Part shown: positions 42,730 to 53,107 of the stretch, piece by piece
How positions within the stretch are numbered: position 1 is the stretch's first letter
Layout: each line of letters opens with the position of its first letter
NCBI GenBank assembly: GCA_963682025.1
Contig: OY821519.1
Location: 11,632,168 to 11,696,167 of the forward strand
DNA from: Cordilura impudica
Lineage: Eukaryota > Arthropoda > Insecta > Diptera > Scathophagidae
Length of the DNA stretch: 64,000 nt
Direction of reading: 5' to 3'
Program-made: the position numbers and the translations under genes
The notes under the pieces: model-generated
What the model saw: the letters and a program-made list of their open reading frames with translations, nothing else
The model's database searches: none
What the model was told of the DNA's origin: nothing

Positions 42730-44620
42730 TTAGTAACGAAAATTTTCAATTAAAAATTCGCTATCATTTGAAAAAATCTTTACTCTTAACTTATTTACTC
42801 CTTCAGGAATGAAACAATGATATTTTTGTGTACCTGGAATTGTGCGCAGCCCAAAAAAGCGTTCTCTTAAAAATTCGTCTTCTTCTCTATGATCGTCTTC
42901 AGAAAGATTGCAGAAATTGCAATTTTTAAGGTTTGTTTGGCACCAATCGAACAAGGGTTGTGGCATTGTGATCTGATTGTCTAGTGGTCGCCTGTGCCTC
43001 CAAGGCCGTCACTAGGGCCTTTTCCATGGCTAGTAGCGAAAAAGTGCCATAAATAGCATAAATTCACAAAATTTTTTTTATTTTTAAATTGTCCTGCACA
43101 TCCATCCGAGAAGTATATTATTTTTTGTGGATCTTTTTTAAAGTTATTTTTTAAAAATATATGAAGGTGTTTTGGAATAAATGGACCGCTACAGTGTTAT
43201 GTAGAAGACAGCTCGATATAATTATAAAATTTGTGTTTTTCAGTATTCCATCGGATTTATAATAAATAACAATTGGATACAATGTTGCTTGTGCAGTGTT
43301 CCAATGAAATCCTTGGACAGAATATTGAATAGTAAATGACACGTTTTCAGAAAAATCACAAACAACGACATATTCGTTTTCTTTTAAAGATGATTTTTTG
43401 TATGTTAAAAAGGTTGATATAAAACAATGTTGAAGTAATTTTTTTAGTTTTTTAGAGAGTAAATCTAAAAAATCATCGGTTGGTTGGATCATCGTTTCCA
43501 ATTTGTCTCTATCAGTATTTATCCATTGTTTATACTTTATTTCATTAATGTTATTTTCTTCCAATAATTGACGAGTGTATCTATTAAATTATCTGTTCCA
43601 GGACAAAATTTACACTTTCCAATATAGCAGTATGGAGATTCTGAAGAGCACACAATTTTTTTAAAACAGTCTTTGTATGATTCCATTTCATAATCTTTTA
43701 ATTTTTTTAAATTAATAGAGTGGCATTAATTTAACGTTCTGGTGTTTTATACAGACGTATACATTATGGGTGCCACATGCGTTGACGAGCACTACGTTTT
43801 TTGGTCTGAGCTCACAAAATTTAGATAGACCTATTTTGTGTTCCCCATGTCGTTCTCGAAACAAGGCATACATTTCCCGTAAATTCCCTAGCAAAAGCCT
43901 TTTTGTTTTACGAACTTTTATTCCATTTTCCGTAATGGACACAAAATCTTTAATTCCCGGCATACATCGGCTGATGTCATCGCATTCATAAAACTCTTTA
44001 ACTGTATCAGCAATTTCGCTCGGTAAAGTGTTGCCCAGCTTTTCATTCGGCACTTCACGTGCCATACAGTTTGATATGTGGAATTCCTCTACCATCTTGA
44101 GAATAGACCAGCTTTTAGGCAAAATAGTAAGTAATTGCATTTTCTCGCTATTTTTCGTGAGTGTTTTAAATTTTTCTTTTAATTGTGCAATCATTTCTGA
44201 TTCCGGGCATTGGTGTGATGTTGAAGGTGTCAAATCTGGAAAAACTATTTTTTTGATTGTAGTGCTCACATTTTGAAACTTGTTGCTTCCGTACTTTTTA
44301 AATAATATTTTTCTGGATGAAATTGGAGATTCTTCAAGATATGGAAGCGTCTCGTTTAATTTAGAAACCACAATTTCTTGAATCACCACAGCTTCGTCTC
44401 TAGACAACGATTCATTTTCCTCCAAGCCTTCAACTGAATCTATCTCTTCATAGTCTATTTCTTCTTCTGAATGTAAAATGTTTTTTTTTTTTGTTTGTAG
44501 TCGGCATAATCTAAGTCTACATAAATGGCATATTCTCTTTGATGTTGAAATATTTTTACATATGATAGTCATCCACTCTTGAGCTCTTCTTAGTCCTAAT
44601 GATATATATTTATGTCCCAC
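42730..44620 (-). pseudogene. DD-type transposase of an unplaced superfamily (3 or more frameshifts)
   Basis: Three minus-strand frames (44620-43712, 43564-43151, 42966-42730) and readable bridges between them give one protein of ~600 residues. In order: an N-terminal region with C-x2-C (ICHLCRLRLC), an acidic linker, LREMYALFRERHGEHKIGLS with FCELRPKNVVLV and GTHNVYVCIKHQNVKL, CSSESPYCYIGKCKFCPG, VVCDFSENVSFTIQYSVQGF (candidate first catalytic aspartate), IYFSDGCAGQFKNKKNF (candidate second, ~43080), FFATSHGKGPSDGLGG (~43020) and a C-terminal TIPGTQKYHCF block. I recognise this block order from recurrent, uncharacterised arthropod proteins that behave like repeats. I cannot name the superfamily with confidence. 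Frameshifts near 43700, 43570 and 43150 make it inactive. Confidence 0.72.
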
Positions 44621-44875
44621 TTTTTCGAATTTTTTTATGTGACATTTTAAACACAGATCACAATTATTTAAATTTTTTAAACTAATTTTTTGCGAGTTTT
44701 TTTTTCTAGGTCACGTGCTGAAATCGAACTGTCCAATTAATGAAACAATATATTCTTTAAGCTTAAAATTCATGTATGTATCTACCTATGCAAAAAAAAA
44801 TTAACGGCATTTTTGCAACAACAATAAAAGTTTCGTATGATGATAGAAAGAGAAAGATTACACATGTGTGTTTAT

Positions 44876-45151
44876 GCCCTATACCACTATGTGGTTTTTT
44901 TTCCAAAATATAAGTGACTTTACCATATATGGTCAGGATCGGTCCATTTTTCGACCTAGTCTCCATATAAATATAGCACCCGATATGAACTTTTTCATAT
45001 CTGCAGCCAAAAAAATTAATAACAATGCCACTCAAATTTGGTTTATGCTTATTTTCTATATCGAATTAGTTCGACCGAAGAGATAGGGTCTCTAAACCAT
45101 GGTATAGGGTATCATATGGTCGGTATAGACCGACTATAATTTTCTTACCTG
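44876..45151 (+). mobile_element. Short DINE-1-like copy (internal deletion)
   Basis: CCCTATACCACTATGTGGTT is joined directly to TTCCAAAATATAAGTGACTT and the normal 3' half, ending in GGTATAGACCGACTATAATT and TTCTTACCTG. About 500 bp of the core is missing. Confidence 0.85.
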
Positions 45152-45289
45152 TTTTTTTCACTTGCACGTGTAGATTTATTTAAAAAAAAACTGCAAAAAC
45201 AATCGAAACAGAAAGTGTGCACATACATACTTCAGCTTGTACAAAACAATCAATTGAGTACGAACACAAAACACACTTAATACCACATT

Positions 45290-45815
45290 CAGGTCTATAA
45301 CTCTGACACCAATCGAGGCTCCACCTTTAAATTTTCTGCAAATGTAAAAGAGGGTCTAATACTTGACATATATTTTTTTAAGAATTTTAAAAAATATACT
45401 TTTTCAGATATGGACCTTTGAACTCGAGATCCCAAAATATGACCTTTGACCTTTTCTTAAAAAAAACACAATATGCATATAATTTTAAAGGACGCACTTT
45501 CACCTTTAAAACGATACCAAAAAACTAAATTAGCTTGCGTAGTTCAAAAGTTCTATCGCTTTTTGTAAGGACACTTTTGTGATTTTTTAAAATTTTTTAC
45601 AACATTTATGACGTCATATTTCGGAACCCGAAAGAATCTGGGGTCAAATTTTTTTTGATTAATTATACTCTTATAGTGTATGACATTTTTGTTGAATTTC
45701 ATTGAAATCGGAGGTGATGATGCCGAAAATGCCATTTTTTCGTGATGGTTTGACGTGTTTTACCTCTTGAGTATCTTCTTTAGAACCCACTAAAAAGACC
45801 TAGTTACACCCAAAA
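45290..45815 (-). repeat. Right inner inverted arm of the TTAA element
   Basis: Inverted partner of 41838-42315, with the reverse-complement landmarks ACCAATCGAGGCTCC, GGACCTTTGAACTCGAGATC, ATATGACCTTTGACCTTTTC and TTTATGACGTCATATTTCGG. The DR1 motif is at 45440-45452 on the minus strand. The arm continues outward as an inverted match of 40184-40370. Confidence 0.88.
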
Positions 45816-46286
45816 AACTTTTTATTTTTGATGATCACTGCACAAATCGCAACAACAACTAATGTTGTATACTTATTATTTGCAATTCTTTACAATGAAA
45901 CAACTGTTTTTAAATTTTATAGTAAATATTAAAAAAAAAAAAACGTTTTTTGCCTCTACTGAAAATTTGTAAATTTTAAGTTGACTCACTTTAGAGGTAC
46001 AGGTGCGATATGTCCCGTACTGAATTCTGCTGAATAATAAACTGATTAAAAATATTTTGGTGTTTCTGAAAACCATAAATACTGGTCCATCTTATATCAA
46101 AATATTAATGTTTTTGATTTAATAACGTCCGAATTGACATCCAAATATGATTTTAAAAAACATAGTTTTCAGGTTTTGGGGTCACCGTCTTAAGTCCTCA
46201 GAATACATGTGCCAACTTTTTTGGTATAGTCTGAAGGCTAAAAAAATAAAAATTGGGACATATATATCCCATTGGTCCTGAAAGGG

Positions 46287-46615
46287 TTAAGATTCTTTTA
46301 CCTCAGCTACTACCAATTATAACATTTTTCTTTAGCAAAATATTAACTTCAAACTATTTCCCATCGAATTGGAAAATAGCAAACATCCTTCCAATTCCCA
46401 AAGCCGGCTCTGATTATAGACCAATTGCTGTTCCTCAATTTGTCTCTAAAGTATTCGAACGTATTATGCACAACCAAATTACTTGTTTCCTGGATGACAA
46501 TAACTTGCTAACAGATCGTCAATCCGGATTTAGAAGAAATACAGCTGCATAACAGCCTCAGTTGATGTTACAGAGGAGATTAGGGAGAAACTTGATGATG
46601 GCAAGACTACATTTT
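46287..46615 (+). pseudogene. LINE3 ORF2 piece 2: RT fingers
   Basis: Reads KILLPQLLPIITFFFSKILT, NILPIPKAGSDYRPIAVPQF, SKVFERIMHNQI and LLTDRQSGFRRNTAA, the RT blocks before the catalytic palm. A TAA closes the frame at ~46552; in another frame VDVTEEIREKLDDGKTTF continues to the family M junction, so one frameshift is present. Confidence 0.87.
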
Positions 46616-49188
46616 GATGTGTAAACATCTATACGCGCAGGGGGGTAAATTTCTATTTCACAATACAATCACAAAAACAGCGTAACTCATATGGTTGTGA
46701 GCTGAAGCAGATAACGCTGTGTGACTTATGATTATATTGGTGAAAAAATTATGATATGTTCAGTTCTAAACATTTTCCAATTGTCTTTCAAAAAACATAA
46801 ATTGTATTTCAGAAACCATCAATATAATTTCAGAAAACATCATTTGAATTTCAGAAAACATAAATAGAATTTCAGAAAACATCAATATAATTTCAGAAAA
46901 CATCACTCGAGTTTCAGAAAACATCAATTGAATTTCAGAAAACATCAATAGAATTTCAGAAAACATCACTTGAATTTCAGAAAACATAAAAAGAATTTCA
47001 GAAACCATCGATATAATTTCAGAAAACATCATTCTAATTTCAGAAAATATAAATAGAATTTCAGAAAACATCAACATAATTTCAGAAAACATCATTCGAG
47101 TTTCAGAAAACATCAATTGAATTTCAGAAAACATCAATAGAATTTCAGAAAACATCAATTGTATTTCAGAAACCATCGATATAATTTCAGAAAACATCAC
47201 TCGAGTTTCAGAAAACATCAATTGAATTTCAGAAAACATCAATGGAATTTCAGAAAACATCAATTGTATTTCAGAAACCATCAATATAATTTCAGAAAAC
47301 ATCATTTGAATTTCAGAAAACATAAATAGAATTTCAGAAAACATCAATATAATTTCAGAAAACATCACTCGAGTTTCAGAAAACATCAATTGAATTTCAG
47401 AAAACATCAATAGAATTTCAGAAAACATCACTTGAATTTCAGAAAACATAAAAAGAAGTTTAAGAAAACATCATTCGAGTTTCAGAAAACATCAATTGAA
47501 TTTCAGAAAACACCAATAGAATTTCAGAAAACATCAATTGTATTTCAGAAACCATCAATATAATTTCAGAAAACATCATTTGAATTTCAGAAAACATAAA
47601 TAGAATTTCAGAAAACATCAATATAATTTCAGAAAGCATCATTCTAATTTCAGAAAATATAAATAGAATTTCAGAAAACATCAATATAATTTAAGAAAAC
47701 ATCATTTGAATTTCAGAAAACATCATTCGAGTTTCAGAAAACATCAATTGAATTTCAGAAAACATCAATATAATTTCAGAAAGCATCATTCGAGTTTCAG
47801 AAAACATCAATTGAATTTCAGAAAACATCAATGGAATTTCAGAAAACATCAATTGTATTTCAGAAACCATCAATATAATTTCAGAAAACATCATTTGAAT
47901 TTCAGAAAACATAAATAGAATTTCAGAAAACATCAATATAATTTCAGAAAACATTACTCGAGTTTCAGAAAACATCAATTGAATTTCAGAAAACATCAAT
48001 AGAATTTCAGAAAACATCACTTGAATTTCAGAAAACATAAAAAGAAGTTTAAGAAAACATCATTCGAGTTTCAGAAAACATCAATTGAATTTCAGAAAAC
48101 ACCAATAGAATTTCAGAAAACATCAATTGTATTTCAGAAACCATCAATATAATTTCAGAAAACATCATTTGAATTTCAGAAAACATAAATAGAATTTCAG
48201 AAAACATCAATATAATTTCAGAAAGCATCATTCGAGTTTCAGAAAACATCAATTGAATTTCAGAAAACATCAATGGAATTTCAGAAAACATCAATTGTAT
48301 TTCAGAAACCATCAATATAATTTCAGAAAACATCAATTGTATTTCAGAAAACATCAATTGTATTTCAGAAACCATCAATATAATTTCAGAAAACATCAAT
48401 GGAATTTCAGAAAACATCAATTGTATTTCAGAAACCATCAATATAATTTCAGAAAACATCAATGGAATTTCAGAAAACATCAGTTGTATTTCAGAAACCA
48501 TCAATATAATTTCAGAAAACATCATTTGAATTTCAGAAAACACCAATAGAATTTCAGAAAACATCAATTGTATTTCAGAAACCATCAATATAATTTCAGA
48601 AAACATCATTTTAATTTCAGAAAATATAAATAGAATTTCAAAAAACATCAATATAATTTCAGAAAACATCATTCGAGTTTCAGAAAACATCAATTGAATT
48701 TCAGAAAACATCAATAGAATTTCAGAAAACATCAATAGAATTTCAGAAAACATCAATAGAATTTCAGAAAACATCACTTGAATTTCAGAAAACATAAATA
48801 GAATTTCAGAAAACATCAATATAATTTCAGAAAACATCATTCGAGTTTCAGAAAACATCAATTGAATTTCAGAAAACATCAATTGTATTTCAGAAAACAT
48901 CAATTGTATTTCAGAAAACATCATTGGAATTTCAGAAAACATAATTAGAATTTCAGAAAACATCAATTGAATTTCAAAAAGCATCATTTGAATTGCTGAA
49001 AACATTAATTGTATTTCAGAAAACATCAATTGAATTTCAGAAAACATCAATTGCATTTCAGAAAACATCAACTGAATTTCAGAAAACAGCATAATCGACT
49101 TATTTTTTATGCACTGGAAAATATGATGTTGATATTTTCTTTAATAATTATATGTTTACACATCTCCCTTGTGATCGGACTCACATGA
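46616..49188 (-). mobile_element. Family M element with internal 21-bp minisatellite (copy A)
   Basis: Left end GATGTGTAAACATCT (46616-46630) and, near the right end, its inverse ATGTTTACACATCTCCCTTG, finishing GATCGGACTCACATGA at 49188. The insertion lies in a T run and LINE3 is continuous in frame without it. The left 150 bp and right 90 bp are family sequence; 46795-49090 is a tandem array. No transposase. The T-tract target, subterminal inverted repeats and array core recall Helentron-associated elements (HINEs), an inference. Three other copies lie in this window. Confidence 0.85.
46795..49090. repeat. 21-bp minisatellite, about 109 copies
   Basis: Unit AATTTCAGAAAACATCAATAG-like (core TTTCAGAAAACAT constant, 7-bp variable segment such as CAATTGAA, CATTCGAG, CAATATAA). 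The 21-bp period keeps frames open on both strands; minus-strand frames 49092-48049, 48038-47691, 47684-47460 and 47449-46766 read repeats of MFSEIQL/MFSEILL. A repeated two-base change (GAAGTTTAAG) introduces the same stop and shift at 47460 and 48049. Confidence 0.95.
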
Positions 49189-49219
49189 TTTTTTAATACT
49201 TTTAGATCATTCGAAAAAC

Positions 49220-49936
49220 ATTTTACCTAGACCCATCTTTTATTATACCGATCGGCTCAGAATCACTTTCTAAGTCGTTTTAGCGATGTCCATCCGTCCA
49301 TCCGTCTGTGTGTCCATATAAAACTTGTAATCAAACTACACGTCGCAAATATGAATATATTGTGATGAAATTTGGTATATAACTTTTGTCGGTCACAGGA
49401 TGAAGGCTATTGAAATTGGTGAAAATCGGTCCATGTTTAGACCTAATTCCCATACAAATGACCACTATGAAATCGACATAAATTGCCAAAAGATCCAAAT
49501 TATCATATAGATCTCAGTCAAATTGGGTTTGTATGTGTTTATTATATCCATTAATCCAAAAATAATCCCTATAGGACAATTCTTAGTCATAGGCCCCATC
49601 TCGATCTTCACTTAAATCTATAAAAAGAAGAAAAAAATATTCCACAGATTTTTCTCAAATTTGGTATGAGAATATTTTTTCAAAATATTTATAAGTGACT
49701 TTACCAAATATGGTCAAGATCGGTCCATTTTTGGACCCAGTCCACATATAAATATAGCACCGGATATGAACTTTTTCATATCTTCAGCCAAAAAAATTAA
49801 TAACAATGCCACTTAAATTTGGTTTTTGCTTATTTTCTATATCCAGTTAGTTGGACCGAAGAGATAGGGTTTCTAAACCATGGTATAGGGTATCGTATGT
49901 TTGGTCTAGACCGACTATAATATTCTTACTTGTTTT
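49220..49936 (+). mobile_element. DINE-1-like element, 5' truncated, in LINE3
   Basis: Starts inside the element at TTTACCTAGACCCATCTTTT, keeps the TCCATCCGTCCATCCGTCTG core and ends in GGTCTAGACCGACTATAATA and TTCTTACTTG. The first ~85 bp are missing. Confidence 0.87.
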
Positions 49937-50450
49937 AATGTAAGAATGTACGCGGATGATGTCCAACTTTATACCAGTTGTAGTAATGCCCTAATCGACT
50001 AGTGTATTATCTCTATTAATCAGCAACTCATATTTATCCATCGGCAACTGCAAATGGTTTCGAGATTAATCTGAAAAAATTATAATTTAAAAGCGACTTG
50101 CCAAATTAATATTATACCTAATATATTTATAAATAATCAGAAAATTGAAATCGTAAAATCTGCTAAGAATTTAGAAATATTTTTTAATGAACCACATTAA
50201 CTATGTTTGTGGTCGTACTTTCTCTATGATTAGAACACTTTGGCAAACCCATTATTATACATTTGATTAAATTAAATTTCAAATATTTCAATTTTATTTT
50301 TTTATTGTTAATATTGTTTTTTGTATTTTATATTAAGCAAATTTGTAATAAGTTATTAAGTATTTAAGTTTATTGTGAACCTAAATTGTTTCTTGTATCT
50401 TATATAATAAAGATTTGAAATTAGTTATCAAGTTATTAATTTATTAATGA
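49937..50450 (+). pseudogene. LINE3 ORF2 piece 3 (YADD box) and 3' UTR
   Basis: Begins NVRMYADDVQLYTSCSNALI, the RT catalytic motif, close to MYADDVQIF of LINE2. It continues in broken frames (KIEIVKSAKNLEIFFNE) to about 50290, then an AT-rich 3' UTR with TAATAAAG near 50406. Multiple stops. Confidence 0.82.
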
Positions 50451-50554
50451 TTTTATAATTTTCCATATAATCGGTTTCATACTGCAAAATAAGACTTTTA
50501 GCCCTGTTTATATAGAGAAATAAATTAAAGAAAGTCCCCAATTATTACAAAAAA

Positions 50555-50790
50555 TTTTTTTAATTATTATTAAAAGCCAAATATCCATATTTCACGCTAA
50601 AAGTTAAAAAAAAAAATCCAAAGTTCAACTTTGACCTAGAACTGCTTAAAAGTACTCAATCAATTTTAATGAAATTAAAACTGAGTTAAGTTCAACTAAA
50701 TATGTATCCATTAAAAACAAATTAATAAAATAATTTGATCGGTTCGAAAGTTACAGAAATTAAAAACGATTTTCAGCCACTGTGCGCCGT
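50555..50790. repeat. Dispersed repeat, paired with 4170-4445
   Basis: See 4170-4445 for the shared blocks. Ends near TTTTCAGCCACTGTGCGCCG. Confidence 0.7.
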
Positions 50791-50799
50791 CTGGAAAAA

Positions 50800-52245
50800 A
50801 AACAGAGCTCGTACCAAACCTATGGTGTAAATCCTAACTCATTTGTCACAAACAATCGCATCAACGATTTTAATTTTAAGGACACATATGTATAACAAAA
50901 AATTACACTGGATGTCTCTGAAGTAATTGGAATGAAATACATATAAATGTTTATGGCTCTTGAAAATGCTTCTGAAACAAAAAAATCATTTATGAAAATT
51001 TAGCTTTTATACTTTTCAGACTTTAATGTTATTTTACGGTTTCAGTTTCTGCAGTTCGTAAATATACATTTTTGTTTAAAATAACAAGTATTCCCTGTAT
51101 GGAATTCATGTGAACTATATGAGTATAAACGAATATTAACTATGGTTTTAGGAATTTTTTTTATATTTTTATATTATACCGCCCGCCCGTAGGAAAACTT
51201 GCATTAACACTAATTTATAACAACACATTTCTTGACATTATTATTTTAAAATATTTCTAAAAGTTTCTTAATTCATACTTGAATTCGACCAAAGAACGCA
51301 TCAACTAACTAATGTTTTGATTAGACAGAGTTTATTCATGTATGCTAACGTATGATTGGCGTAGGTTTTTCAATAAATTTTGACATATGTATTTGTTTAA
51401 TCCAACTGCACCCATAAGAGAAGGCATTCGTCGAAACAATTTATATGAAATGTATAAATAGAATATTTGTTTTATTCAAAACCCACACATCATAAAAATT
51501 TTTTTATCTTTTGTTTTTATTTTTGGCAATAACATAAACAGTTATTGCACAGAATTTCATGTTTGTTATTGAATGTGTTAAAGTCGAGCATACTGGTAAG
51601 AATTTCAAAAGAATCCATTCTTTTGTTAAATTTATAATTAACTGAATAGATTAAAAATAAATCGATTAATTTAAAACTAAAAAATGTTCCATATATGGAA
51701 ATATTACATATATACTTTGGAAAATACATATAGTCTCACCAAAAAGTTTACGTACGCACAATCAAATAACAAAAACTAATAAAATTAAAATTAAAATTTT
51801 CATTTCGAAAGATCATATTTATGTACAAAAAAAAAAATTCAATAAAATAACAAACAACAAAAGGGAAATAACCACAAACAGCTAAAAACATCTTGAAATT
51901 TACATCAAAGAAGTTTAAGTACACTTAGTACACTTTTTAAAATACAAAACAAATGCAATAATTAAGCTTTGAAATAAACATCATGTGCAAAAAAAAAGTT
52001 CGTTGGAAAAAAAATAAATAAACTGATTTTATTCATGAAATAGAAACCAGAAATTTTATTATAAAACTTAATATGAATAAAAAACTTTCCATATTACGAG
52101 TATGTTACATATTTACTTTAATAAGCTGTTTACATAAAAAACAAATACTTAATATAATGTATGATGCGTAACAAAAAGAATTCAGTACAAATATCATAAA
52201 CACTAAAAAAAATGGTACCTATTCATTTTAAAATTGTAGTGAAAA
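50800..52245. other. No gene recognised
   Basis: 1.4 kb of AT-rich sequence. CTCACCAAAAAGTTTACGTA near 51735 resembles the type of sequence at Tc1-like termini, but no partner end was found. The minus frame 51517-51729 has no recognisable domain. Confidence 0.45.
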
Positions 52246-52479
52246 ATATGGGGCGTTTCATGCCACGTGAACCAACTTTTGATATCGATATCTTCCGATC
52301 GGGAAGACATTCCTATCGGATTAAATTATTAAATTATTTTTTTTATTTTTATTATTATCATTATTACATATTATTATATATTAATTTAATTATTATTACA
52401 AATAAATAAAAAAAAAATTAATTTTTAACAATTCTAAAAAAAATAGGTGATTTTTTTCCTGCGGTTAACATATTGTGGG

Positions 52480-52825
52480 TATTACAGTATCGAATGTATG
52501 AAATTTTAGTTAGGTATTTTACATACCATCGGAAAGGTTAATTTGTCTAGTTTCTTAGTATATGCTTTATATTTAAGGTTTTAGAAGCACTTACACACTA
52601 ATGGGAAAAAATTAAAATTAGTGCATATGCTAAAAATTGAAAAACCGTTGTCTTGAGTTACAAAACATTTCTTTTGATAGATATCCCACTCGCACCCCAC
52701 TAAGCGACCAAAAAGCTCTTAAAGGAAAAAACCTAAACTTAAGTTTGAGCAAAAAGGGCCATTTTTGAAAAAAAAAAAATTTTTTTTTTCAATTTTTTTT
52801 TCCGAAAGACTGAAGAAAGAGCTAT
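52480..52825 (+). repeat. Tandem unit 1 (left part; right part after gypsy at 57221-57440)
   Basis: Contains GGTATTTTACATACCATCGG, AAAAACCGTTGTCTTGAGTT, GATAGATATCCCACTCGCA, AAGCGACCAAAAAGCTCTTA and GAAAGACTGAAGAAAGAGCT. The continuation after the gypsy element reads AGAGCTATCTAAAATATTTA and TCTAAACTACTATCCGACAG. Confidence 0.82.
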
Positions 52826-53051
52826 TGTGTTAATTAAAAGACGTTATTAAAGATGACTTTCTCATTAAAGGATGACTTTATTAATTGTACATAAAAATAT
52901 ATAGAGATGATGAAATATACATATTTGTACCAAGTAGTACTTATGGTTACTTAGTATAAATACCAGTTACATTACATTTAATGATTGCCATTAAGTACTT
53001 ACTAAATACTATTAGGGTCGTTACAATAACAGTAGGGTGATTACCATAACA
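52826..53051 (-). repeat. 3' LTR of the gypsy element
   Basis: 226 bp, identical to the other LTR except at two positions (TTAATGATTG vs TTAAGGATTG; ACTATTAGGG vs ACTATAAGGG). TG...CA termini. Confidence 0.97.
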
Positions 53052-53064
53052 TCCCCCTTTTTTT
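53052..53064 (-). promoter_or_regulatory. Polypurine tract of the gypsy element
   Basis: On the minus strand AAAAAAAGGGGGA lies directly before the 3' LTR, the position where plus-strand DNA synthesis is primed in LTR retrotransposons. Confidence 0.88.
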
Positions 53065-53107
53065 ATAAAGATATAAAATTATTAAAATTAAGATACGTAA
53101 AAATATT

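Larger units (their letters stand above)
39592..46286. mobile_element. TTAA-flanked DNA transposon with long inverted arms and its own transposase
   Basis: The element lies between two TTAA copies (39588-39591, 46287-46290). Its ends CCATTTCACGACC and (minus strand) CCCTTTCAGGACC match at 11 of 13 bases. Excising it with one TTAA rejoins LINE3 in frame, so the boundaries are firm. Inside, 40184-40370 plus 41838-42315 pair in inverted orientation with 45290-46014. The minus-strand transposase remnant 42730-44620 lies in the centre. Three DINE-1 pieces (40371-41833) and one short DINE-1 (44876-45151) are later insertions. TTAA targets are known for piggyBac and Kolobok; the central protein is neither by eye. 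Confidence 0.85.
39285..50450 (+). mobile_element. LINE3: one non-LTR retrotransposon in four pieces across 11 kb
   Basis: Pieces at 39285-39591, 46287-46615, 49189-49219 and 49937-50450 are collinear parts of a single Jockey/CR1-type ORF2 and 3' UTR. The gaps are a TTAA-flanked transposon (39592-46286), a family M element (46616-49188) and a DINE-1 (49220-49936). Codons close exactly across the first two insertions (PKFL + KILLPQ; KTTF + LILLDHSK). Across the DINE-1 about 70-80 codons before the YADD box are missing, so a deletion accompanied it. The last piece ends in AATAAAG-containing 3' sequence. Confidence 0.87.

Noticed and set aside
46795..49090. CRISPR-like array of repeats and spacers
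   Set aside because: The 13-bp constant core and 7-8-bp variable segments form a contiguous 21-bp minisatellite; spacers are far too short and not unique, and the DNA is eukaryotic.
48049..49092. Long open frame of 347 codons on the minus strand as a repetitive protein gene
   Set aside because: It is the 21-bp minisatellite translated; both strands are open for the same arithmetic reason and there is no start context, domain or non-repeat coding flank.
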